Assembly: GCA_021200895.1 (NCBI GenBank)
Contig: JAJQFX010000243.1
Span: 1-18,961, forward strand
Length of the DNA stretch: 18,961 bases
Direction: 5' to 3'
Source: Clostridiales bacterium
GTDB lineage: Bacteria > Bacillota > Clostridia > Oscillospirales > Oscillospiraceae
Of this stretch, positions 7,301 through 14,213 are shown piece after piece. Within the stretch, counting starts at the first letter, position 1; every line of letters starts with the position of its first letter. Position numbers and translations under genes: made by a program. The notes beneath the pieces were generated by a model. That model did not search any database. It saw only the letters and a program-made list of their open reading frames with translations, and had not been told where the DNA came from.

Positions 7301-8742
7301 TGGGTATGGCACGCAAGGTCAACTACCGCCTGTTCCTCACCGCGCTGATTGCCATGCTGTTGGCGGCGCTGACGGCCTCCCTGCTGTACTACCGGGCCTT
7401 CACCATTCAGGTGCGGGAGGACGCGGAGCAGCTGGTGCGGGCCTACGCCGTGGCCTATGAGCAGTCTCCGGACACCTTTGACCAGGCCTGTGCCGACGCA
7501 GAGATTCGCCTGACCCTCATCGACCCGGAGGGCAGCGTCCTCTATGACAGCGTGGCGGAGGGCACGCTGGAGAATCACTCCCTCCGTCTGGAGGTGGAGG
7601 AGGCCCTGGCCAACGGCAGCGGCTCCTCGGAGCGAATGTCCTCCACCCTGTCCCAGCGCGCCTTCTATGAGGCGGTGCTGCTGAGCGACGGCAACGTGCT
7701 GCGGGCCTCCCTGGACGTGGCCAGCATTTACAGCGTGTTTTTGCAGGTGCTGCCCTGGCTGCTGCTGGCCCTGGCGGTGATGACGCTGATTTCCGTCTGG
7801 GTGTCCCGGCGGCTGACCCGCTCCCTGGTGGACCCCATCGTGGAGATGGGCAGGCATCTGGACGACGTGGAGGACCACGTCCCCTACCTGGAGCTGGCCC
7901 CCTTGGGCAAGACCCTGATGGAGGACCGGGTGCTGCGGGAGAACCACGAGAAAATCCGCCAGGAGTTCACCGCCAACGTCAGCCATGAGCTGAAAACCCC
8001 TCTGACCAGCATCTCCGGCTACGCGGAGCTAATGGCCAGCGGCATGGTGAGCCAGGAGGACATCCCCTCCTTCGCCGCCCAGATTCAGAAGGAATCCGCC
8101 CGGATGATCGCCCTGGTGTCTGACATTATCAAGCTCACCGAGCTGGACAGCGGCGCTTTGCAGACGGAGGACCCGCCGGAGATGGAGCCGGTGGACTTGC
8201 AGGCGGTGGCCCAGGCCAGCGCGGAGCGGCTGCGGGTGCGGGCTCAGCGGGCCTACGTCACCATCTCCGTGGCCGGGGAATCGGTGACGGTGTCCGGGGT
8301 GCAGAACCTCCTGGAGGAGCTGTGCGACAACCTGGTGGAGAACGCTGTGCGCTATAACCGTCCCGGCGGCCGGGTGCTTCTGACCACCGGGCTGCGGGAG
8401 GGCCAGCCCTTCCTCCAGGTGCGGGACAACGGCATCGGCATCCCCAAGGAGGCCCAGAGCCGGGTGTTCGAGCGGTTCTACCGGGTGCGGGACAACGGCA
8501 TCGGCATCCCCAAGGAGGCCCAGAGCCGGGTGTTCGAGCGGTTCTACCGGGTGGACAAGAGCCGGAGCAAGGCCGCCGGCGGCACCGGGCTGGGCCTTGC
8601 CATCGTGAAGCACATCGCCCTGCTCCACAACGCCGCCATCGACCTGGAGAGCCAGGTGGGAGAGGGCACTGAGATGACGGTGCGCTTTCCCAAACCATCG
8701 CAGCCAGCTGAAAATGAAAGAAAAAATTTAAATCCTGCATGA
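7300..8742 (+). CDS. PhoR-type sensor histidine kinase with duplicated ATP-binding segment
   Basis: Membrane sensor kinase that phosphorylates the preceding regulator. From ATG 7300 it has 480 residues. Membrane segments lie near 8-28 and 145-168 and flank an extracellular sensor region of about 110 residues. Phospho-acceptor H229 sits in FTANVSHELKTPLTS. The N-box NLVENAVRYN is near residue 347. The DNGIGIP and FERFYR motifs occur twice (374-395 and 396-417) because of a 66-bp duplication. The glycine-rich GGTGLGLAIV follows near 428. A single copy would be normal, so the duplication adds 22 residues to the nucleotide pocket and may impair activity. The start overlaps the intended regulator stop as TGATG; a second ATG two codons later is possible. 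In the sequence as given this frame is continuous with the regulator because of the extra G upstream. A terminator follows directly. Confidence 0.85.
   Translation: MGMARKVNYRLFLTALIAMLLAALTASLLYYRAFTIQVREDAEQLVRAYAVAYEQSPDTFDQACADAEIRLTLIDPEGSVLYDSVAEGTLENHSLRLEVEEALANGSGSSERMSSTLSQRAFYEAVLLSDGNVLRASLDVASIYSVFLQVLPWLLLALAVMTLISVWVSRRLTRSLVDPIVEMGRHLDDVEDHVPYLELAPLGKTLMEDRVLRENHEKIRQEFTANVSHELKTPLTSISGYAELMASGMVSQEDIPSFAAQIQKESARMIALVSDIIKLTELDSGALQTEDPPEMEPVDLQAVAQASAERLRVRAQRAYVTISVAGESVTVSGVQNLLEELCDNLVENAVRYNRPGGRVLLTTGLREGQPFLQVRDNGIGIPKEAQSRVFERFYRVRDNGIGIPKEAQSRVFERFYRVDKSRSKAAGGTGLGLAIVKHIALLHNAAIDLESQVGEGTEMTVRFPKPSQPAENERKNLNPA
8419..8550 (+). repeat. Perfect 66-bp tandem duplication inside the kinase ATP-binding domain
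   Basis: 8419-8484 and 8485-8550 are identical as read, and each encodes 22 residues beginning VRDNGIGIPKEAQ and ending VFERFYR. The copy is in frame, so the kinase remains open. Identity at all wobble positions indicates a recent event or an assembly artefact. Confidence 0.95.
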
Positions 8743-8748
8743 CCGTCC

Positions 8749-8782
8749 ACAGGGGCCGCGCAAGCGGCCCCTGTATTTGTTG
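8749..8782 (+). terminator. Intrinsic terminator of the phosphate / two-component operon
   Basis: ACAGGGGCCGC (8749-8759) pairs with GCGGCCCCTGT (8764-8774) around a GCAA tetraloop, followed by the T-rich ATTTGTTG. It begins seven bases after the kinase stop. Confidence 0.8.
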
Positions 8783-9049
8783 CGAAAATGTGAACAAAAA
8801 TGCGAAAAATCCGCAAAAGAGAGAAGAATCCAGTCCGGGTTTTGGCAAAAGAAGCAGGAGATGTGTCTCTGCCCTGAGGAAAGTGGCCGCCACTGGCGGA
8901 ACGCTTTGCAAGGCCGCCCCGTTCCGGGGGCAAAACGCCCGGTCTGGCCGGAAAAAGCCCCGAAAAAGCGGCCTTTCGGAAGAAAACGGCAGGTCTGTGA
9001 CAAAAAATGGCATTCTGCAAGTGAAAAAAGGCGAAAATGCAATTTAACC
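8783..9049. other. Non-coding spacer, nothing recognised
   Basis: Between the terminator and the next promoter. It is A-rich with GC-rich islands. A 102-codon open frame crosses it from 8739, but that frame starts inside the kinase stop, includes the terminator hairpin, has no ribosome binding site and resembles no known family. No RNA gene is recognised. Confidence 0.5.
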
Positions 9050-9077
9050 TTGACAAATGATAACGGGGTAGTATAAT
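9050..9077 (+). promoter_or_regulatory. Consensus sigma-A promoter of the peptide transporter operon
   Basis: TTGACA at 9050-9055 and TATAAT at 9072-9077, both perfect consensus, with a 16-base spacer. Transcription would start near 9084, giving a leader of about 158 nt. Such a promoter should be strong unless repressed or attenuated. Confidence 0.85.
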
Positions 9078-9118
9078 AAAGTACATGGAATTTATTCTTG
9101 CTTTGCAGCGGACGCGCG

Positions 9119-9166
9119 AGGGAAATGCGTATACGCATTTCCCTGCTTGGGGTACCCCAGGCAGGG
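9119..9166. promoter_or_regulatory. Two overlapping palindromes in the transporter leader
   Basis: 9119-9144 is a perfect 26-bp palindrome centred on GTATAC (half-site AGGGAAATGCGTA). 9141-9166 forms a second hairpin, CCCTGCTTGGGG against CCCCAGGCAGGG, with one G-T pair, whose core TGGGGTACCCCA is itself palindromic. The two share the bases CCCT at 9141-9144. They lie 35-82 bases past the promoter. They may be operators for dimeric regulators or RNA hairpins that modulate expression; no T-tract follows, so simple termination is unlikely. No known riboswitch class is recognised. Confidence 0.6.
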
Positions 9167-9241
9167 AGGCATACCGCAGTTTGAATGGAGTTTCTGCGCG
9201 AATAGGGGTGGGTTCCAAATAAAGAAAAGGAGTCATCAGCA

Positions 9242-11605
9242 ATGAAGAAAATGAAAAGGATGCTCGCTCTCATGCTGGCGCTGGCCATGGTATTTAGCCT
9301 GACCGCCTGCGGCGGCGGCAGCAGCGACAGCGACAGCGGCACCACCAGCAGCGGAGGCAGTTCCTCCAGCGACGAGAGCAGCAGCTCCGACGCCAGCGGC
9401 AGCGGCACCACCGCCGAGGTGGCCGAGAGCGGCAGCTACACCTACAGCTACTCCACCAGCGCCCCCTCCACCTGGTCCCCCACGGACTGGCAGAACGAAG
9501 TCGAGAGCGACGTCCAGGGCTACACCATGGTCTACTTCTATGACTTCGTCATCAACGAGGCCCAGGACGGCTATGACATCGTCTGCGAAGCGGCTTCCGC
9601 CATGCCTGAGGACGTGACCGCCGACTACGCCGGCAACGAGACCTACGGCGTCCCCGCCGACGCCACCGAGGGCTATGCCTGGACCATCGCCCTGAACGAG
9701 GCCATGTGCTGGGAGGACGGCACCCCCATCACTGCTGATGACTACATCTATACCATGCAGCAGTTCCTGAACCCCGAGATGAAGAACTACCGCGCCTCCT
9801 CCTTCTATGAGGGCACCACCGGCCTGGCCAACGCCTACAACTACTACAACAGCGACAAGGTTGGCGAGATGGGCTACACCACCTCCCTGGCCGACCTGGG
9901 CTATACCAGCATTGAAGAGGCCGAGGCTGACGGCTACACCAACTTCGGCGTGGACATCTACAACTTCTGGGCTGTCACCGCTGAGGACGGCTCCACCATC
10001 GTGGACATCACTGACGAGACCCTGATTCGCGACGAGGCCGTGGAAGAGGGCGAGGACGGCGACTATATCTCCGCCGCCGAGATTTATGACTATCTGGTGA
10101 ACTACTACACCTCCGACCTGCCCGATTACGTCTATGTGGGCGAGGCCATCGAGGCCGCCAGCTGGGACGACGTGGGCATCATCAAGAATGACGACTACTC
10201 CCTGACCTTCATCCTGACCAACCCCACCACCGAGTTCTACATCTGCTACTCCATGCAGATTGGCCTGGTGAACGAGGAGCTGTATGAGGCCTGCAAGACT
10301 CAGACCGGCGACATCGTGAAGTCCTCCTATGGCACCACTGCCGACAGCTATATGTCCTATGGCCCCTATAAAATCGAGTCCTATCAGGCGGATAAGGAAA
10401 TGCGTCTGACCAAGAACGAGAACTGGTACGGCTACACCGACGGCAACCACGAGGGCCAGTACATGACCACTGACATCTATGTCCAGTACATCGACGAGCC
10501 TTCCACCAGCCTGTCCCTGTTCCTCCAGGGCAACCTGGATGAGTACAGCGTTGGCACCACCGACATGGAGACCTACGCTAACAGCGATTATATCTATTAC
10601 GCCCCCACCACCTTCGCCTATGTGTTCACCTTCAACACCGATGAGGAGAGCCTGAAGGCTGAGGACGCCGACGGCGTGAACCACTCCATCCTGTCCATCA
10701 AGGACTTCCGTGAGGCAATTTCCCTGTCCCTGGACCGTCAGTCCTTCGTGACCCAGTGCCTGGCCGGTTCTGATGCGGGCTATGGCCTGATCGACTATGT
10801 GTACGTCTGCGACCCCGACACCGGCGAACTGTTCCGCAACAGTGAGTACGCCATTGAGGCTCTGTGCGAGCTGTACGGCGTCACTGAGGAGAGCCAGATC
10901 ACCGGCTACGACAAGGAGGCTGCCGCTGAACTGTTCGAGTCCGCCTATGCCCAGGCCATCGAGTCCGGCCTGATGAGCGAGGGCGACCGCATCGAGCTGG
11001 ACTATCACGTCTATTCCGATACCGAGAACAACCAGAACCGCGTCAACTTCCTCCAGTCCTCCATTGAAGCCGCCACCGTCGGCACCTCCCTGGAGGGCAA
11101 GATTACCATCAACCTCCTGGTGGATGAGGACTACTACAACAACTGCATGGCCGGCCTGTGCGACATCGCCTTCACCGCCTGGGGCGGCGAGGACATGAAC
11201 CCCTACGCCATGATGCAGTGCTATGTAGACCCCACCTACAACCTGGTTTACGGCTATGACGGCACCTCTGAGATGCTGACCATCACCGTGAACGGCGAAG
11301 AGCTGACCATGAGCGCCTATGACTGGTACAAGGAACTGGTGGAGGGCACCTATGCCACCGCCGATTCCGACACCCGCAACCAGATCCTGGCCGGCATGGA
11401 GAAGGGCATCCTGGAGTATTACGGCATGGCGCCTCTGGCCTACCTGAACGAGGCTGTCATGTACTCTCAGCGCATTGTCCTTGGCTCCGACACCTATGTC
11501 AACTCCCTGGTGGGCTTCGGTGGCATCCGTATGATGACCTACACGATGGACGACGCCGAGTGGGCGGATTACTGCGCTTCGCAGAACAACCAGCTGACTT
11601 ACTAA
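9242..11605 (+). CDS. ABC transporter substrate-binding lipoprotein, peptide type (SBP_bac_5 family)
   Basis: Extracellular lipoprotein that captures peptide-like substrates for the importer encoded downstream. The signal sequence MKKMKRMLALMLALAMVFS ends in the lipobox LTAC, with lipid-modified C23. A glycine/serine/aspartate-rich linker (24-65) follows. Family features include WTIALNEAMCWEDGTPITAD, YGPYKIESYQADKEMRLTKN and ENWYG, then SLSLDRQSFV, which resembles the conserved R-x-A-ish helix of OppA proteins. At 787 residues it is longer than the usual 500-600 and notably rich in D, E and Y. AAAGGAG with a nine-base spacer supports ATG 9242. It is the first gene of the operon, behind a consensus promoter and structured leader. 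The two hairpins after it may keep it more abundant than the permeases. Peptide specificity is inferred from family; the real ligand cannot be told. Confidence 0.88.
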   Translation: MKKMKRMLALMLALAMVFSLTACGGGSSDSDSGTTSSGGSSSSDESSSSDASGSGTTAEVAESGSYTYSYSTSAPSTWSPTDWQNEVESDVQGYTMVYFYDFVINEAQDGYDIVCEAASAMPEDVTADYAGNETYGVPADATEGYAWTIALNEAMCWEDGTPITADDYIYTMQQFLNPEMKNYRASSFYEGTTGLANAYNYYNSDKVGEMGYTTSLADLGYTSIEEAEADGYTNFGVDIYNFWAVTAEDGSTIVDITDETLIRDEAVEEGEDGDYISAAEIYDYLVNYYTSDLPDYVYVGEAIEAASWDDVGIIKNDDYSLTFILTNPTTEFYICYSMQIGLVNEELYEACKTQTGDIVKSSYGTTADSYMSYGPYKIESYQADKEMRLTKNENWYGYTDGNHEGQYMTTDIYVQYIDEPSTSLSLFLQGNLDEYSVGTTDMETYANSDYIYYAPTTFAYVFTFNTDEESLKAEDADGVNHSILSIKDFREAISLSLDRQSFVTQCLAGSDAGYGLIDYVYVCDPDTGELFRNSEYAIEALCELYGVTEESQITGYDKEAAAELFESAYAQAIESGLMSEGDRIELDYHVYSDTENNQNRVNFLQSSIEAATVGTSLEGKITINLLVDEDYYNNCMAGLCDIAFTAWGGEDMNPYAMMQCYVDPTYNLVYGYDGTSEMLTITVNGEELTMSAYDWYKELVEGTYATADSDTRNQILAGMEKGILEYYGMAPLAYLNEAVMYSQRIVLGSDTYVNSLVGFGGIRMMTYTMDDAEWADYCASQNNQLTY

Positions 11606-11626
11606 TCGTCACCTTGCTTTAAACAG

Positions 11627-11706
11627 GCGGGCGGGGGCAGGGTTCCTGCTCCCGCCCGCTCTGCATTCGGGCCGCAAAATTTGCAGAATGGAGTCTGCGG
11701 CCCGAA
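11627..11706 (+). promoter_or_regulatory. Two stable hairpins between binding-protein and permease genes
   Basis: 11627-11641 pairs with 11645-11659 (15 bp, one G-T pair, three-base loop). A second stem pairs TTCGGGCCGCA (11666-11676) with TGCGGCCCGAA (11696-11706). Neither has a T-tract. In many importer operons such hairpins protect the mRNA of the binding protein or partially stop transcription, so that it is made in excess; this role is inferred. Confidence 0.6.
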
Positions 11707-11745
11707 CAAGTGAGGCACGTCAGCCCTCGTGAAAGGGGAGAAACC

Positions 11746-12714
11746 ATGGCAAAATATATCGCAAAAAGAATCGCCCTGATGCTGGTCAGCGGTTTCATCA
11801 TCATGACCATGCTGTTTGTGCTGATTCGTATGCTGCCCAACCAGGTGCAGGCCGTCCAGGGCGGCTATGACCAGGCCGTGAAGGATATGCGGGAGGCCTG
11901 GGGCTATAATAAACCAATCATGGTACAGTACGGCATCTTCCTGAAGAACGTGTTTACCGAGTGGAACTGGGGCTTCTGCACCACTGTGGGCACCTATCTT
12001 CAGGACGTGACCGAGTACTTGGCCGGGAAGCTGCCGGCCACCGTCTACATCAACGTGGTGTCCATCATCATTTCCATCCCGCTGGGCGTCATCTTCGGCA
12101 TCGTCGCCGCTATCTTCAAGAACAAGTGGCAGGACCAGGTGCTGAACGTGTTCATCATGTTCTTCATCTCTGTGCCCGCCTTCGTATACGCTTTCCTGCT
12201 GCAATATTATGTAGGCTTCAAGCTGGGCTGGTTCCCCCTGGTCATGGACGGCGGCACGGATTACTTTTCCCTGTCCATGCTCCGCTCGGCGGTCATGCCC
12301 ATCCTGGCCATGAGCTTCGGCACCATCGCCGGAGATATGCGTCTGGTGCGTGCGGAGTTGACAGAGACGCTGACCAGCGACTATATGCTGCTGGCCCGCA
12401 CCAAGGGTCTGAGTTACCGCCAGGCCACCATCCGCCACGCCCTGCGCAACTCCATGGTGCCGCTGCTGCCCACCTTCATGGCGGACGTGATTTATGTGGT
12501 CTCCGGCTCCATGATTATCGAGCAGATTTTCTCCGTGCCGGGCATCGACAAGACCTATCTCCAGTCCATCAACCTGAAGGACTACTCTGTGTTCATGTGC
12601 ATCAGTATGTTCTATGTGGCCATCGGCCTGGTGTCCGAGCTGCTGTTCGACCTGAGTTATGGCATCATCGACCCCAGAATCCGCATGGGAGGAGGCAAGA
12701 ACAATGAGCTATAA
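11746..12714 (+). CDS. ABC transporter permease, OppB/DppB type
   Basis: First membrane subunit of the peptide-type importer, 322 residues, normal for the family. It begins MAKYIAKRIALMLVSGFII, the usual OppB opening with an N-terminal membrane helix, followed by an extracellular stretch and five more helices. The EAA coupling loop that contacts the ATPase is ARTKGLSYRQATIRHALRN, near residue 225. The protein ends with the typical DPRIR box. ATG 11746 is preferred over an in-frame ATG at 11710 because GGGGAG lies just before it and the extra 12 residues are polar and unlike the family. The next gene overlaps its end by 11 bases, indicating translational coupling. No oddities are seen in this subunit, in contrast to the second permease. 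Confidence 0.93.
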   Translation: MAKYIAKRIALMLVSGFIIMTMLFVLIRMLPNQVQAVQGGYDQAVKDMREAWGYNKPIMVQYGIFLKNVFTEWNWGFCTTVGTYLQDVTEYLAGKLPATVYINVVSIIISIPLGVIFGIVAAIFKNKWQDQVLNVFIMFFISVPAFVYAFLLQYYVGFKLGWFPLVMDGGTDYFSLSMLRSAVMPILAMSFGTIAGDMRLVRAELTETLTSDYMLLARTKGLSYRQATIRHALRNSMVPLLPTFMADVIYVVSGSMIIEQIFSVPGIDKTYLQSINLKDYSVFMCISMFYVAIGLVSELLFDLSYGIIDPRIRMGGGKNNEL

Positions 12715-14197
12715 GCCAGAGCAATTTACGCCCTATATGGACATGGACGACAGCGGCTTCGTCCTCATCCAGGATCAGGAGCGCCTCCACGACAAAAAGC
12801 TGGAGACCAAGCCTGTGGGCTTCTTCCGGGACGCCCTTCACCGGTTCAGCCGGAACCGGGGCAGCGTTATCTGCGCCGTCATCATTGTGATTTTGGCCCT
12901 CTACGCCATCATCGCCCCCATCGTCTCCCCCTACGGAGCCAACAGCTATGACGGCTACTACTCCTACTCCCTGCCCAAGAACGAGCTGTTCGTGGATTTG
13001 GGCATCAAATTCTGGGACGGCTGCTCCGACCAGACCATGAACCAGCAGACCTATGACTATTACAGCGCCATCCCCGGCGCCATCGTGGAGGTGTACGACG
13101 TTTACACCGCCACCGTGGACGCTGGCCGCGAGGTCACCTACTATGACGTGCGGCTGGACTCCTACGCCAAGGTGGGCTATGTAACGGTGCTGCTGACCGC
13201 CGCCGAGTACGAGGATGCCCTGGCCTACGAGGAGGAGACGGGCATTCAGCTGTTCTACCCCGTGGTGGACACCGACCAGGTGGCGAATCAGGCCTATAAG
13301 AACGACCCCAACGCCTGGTACCTCCACAACTCCAAGGGCGTTGCCGACCGGGACGCGGACGGCAACCTGCAAAACATCTACCTGACCGATGAGGACAGCG
13401 AGGACGGCTACGCCTACTACATCAGCAAGATGAACGGCAGCCAGTATCAGTGCCGGGTGCTGTACTCCGAGTGGTTCTACTACCAGCACGGCGTCTACGC
13501 CTCCTTCATCTTCGGCGCGGACAACTTCGGCTATGACATCTGCGCCCGTCTGGCTCTGGGCGCCCGGCTGTCCCTGGTGCTGAGCGTACTGGTGGCGTCG
13601 GTGTCCCTGGTGATCGGCATCGTCATCGGCTCCCTGGAGGGCTACTATGGCGGCACCTTCGACCTGCTGATGGAGCGTATCAAGGACATCCTGTACGAGG
13701 TGCCCACCGTGGTGTTTATGTCCCTGTTCCAAATCTATTTTGCCCAGAAGGTGGGGCCTGTGGTGACGCTGTTCTTCTGCTTCATCTTCTTCAACTGGAT
13801 AGGCACGTCCTCTACGGTGCGCGCCCAGTTCTACCGGTTCAAGGGGCAGGAGTACGTTCTGGCCGCCCGCACCCTGGGCGCCAAAGACAGCCGGCTCATC
13901 TTCCGGCACATCCTGCCCAACGCCGCCGGATTCATCATCACCACCTCCGTCCTGTCCATCCCCAGCGTTATCTTCACCGAGGCGAACATGACCTACCTGG
14001 GCATCGTCAACCTGCAGTCCAGCACCCTGACCAGCGTGGGCACCATGCTGAACAACGGCCAGTCCACCCTGTCCACCTATCCCCACTGCATCTTCTTCCC
14101 GGCAGCGTTCATTTCCATCCTGCTGATTTGCTTCAACATCTTTGGCAACGGTCTGCGGGATGCCTTCAACCCGTCCCTCCGGGGCGCAGATGAATAA
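12704..14197 (+). CDS. ABC transporter permease, OppC/DppC type, with large extracellular insertion
   Basis: Second membrane subunit. It is 497 residues against about 290-310 usual. The N-terminal cytoplasmic segment (1-50) is followed by helix 1 (about 53-75). A segment of roughly 185 residues (about 80-265; starts YGANSYDGYYSY, ends EWFYYQHGVYASF) then precedes the normal family sequence FIFGADNFGYDICARLALGA. The insertion is rich in Y and D and should face the outside, where the binding protein docks. The EAA loop is AARTLGAKDSRLIFRHILPN. ATG 12704 is chosen because GGAGGAGG is just upstream and the long upstream extension in the same frame lies within the first permease. It overlaps that gene by 11 bases and is followed 16 bases later by the first ATPase. 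The inserted domain is not recognised. Confidence 0.9.
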   Translation: MSYKPEQFTPYMDMDDSGFVLIQDQERLHDKKLETKPVGFFRDALHRFSRNRGSVICAVIIVILALYAIIAPIVSPYGANSYDGYYSYSLPKNELFVDLGIKFWDGCSDQTMNQQTYDYYSAIPGAIVEVYDVYTATVDAGREVTYYDVRLDSYAKVGYVTVLLTAAEYEDALAYEEETGIQLFYPVVDTDQVANQAYKNDPNAWYLHNSKGVADRDADGNLQNIYLTDEDSEDGYAYYISKMNGSQYQCRVLYSEWFYYQHGVYASFIFGADNFGYDICARLALGARLSLVLSVLVASVSLVIGIVIGSLEGYYGGTFDLLMERIKDILYEVPTVVFMSLFQIYFAQKVGPVVTLFFCFIFFNWIGTSSTVRAQFYRFKGQEYVLAARTLGAKDSRLIFRHILPNAAGFIITTSVLSIPSVIFTEANMTYLGIVNLQSSTLTSVGTMLNNGQSTLSTYPHCIFFPAAFISILLICFNIFGNGLRDAFNPSLRGADE

Positions 14198-14213
14198 GGG
14201 AGGCTGAGAGGAC

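Noticed and set aside
6607..8742. A single 711-residue hybrid response regulator-histidine kinase
   Set aside because: Removing one G at 7215-7220 restores a standard 230-residue regulator with TGATG overlap to a standard kinase start; the fused junction encodes a non-family sequence.
8739..9047. 102-codon plus-strand open frame after the kinase
   Set aside because: Contains the terminator hairpin, lacks a ribosome binding site and resembles no family.
9236..11008. Long minus-strand open frame (590 codons) under the binding protein
   Set aside because: Low-complexity G/V/A shadow of the plus-strand lipoprotein gene, with no start signal.
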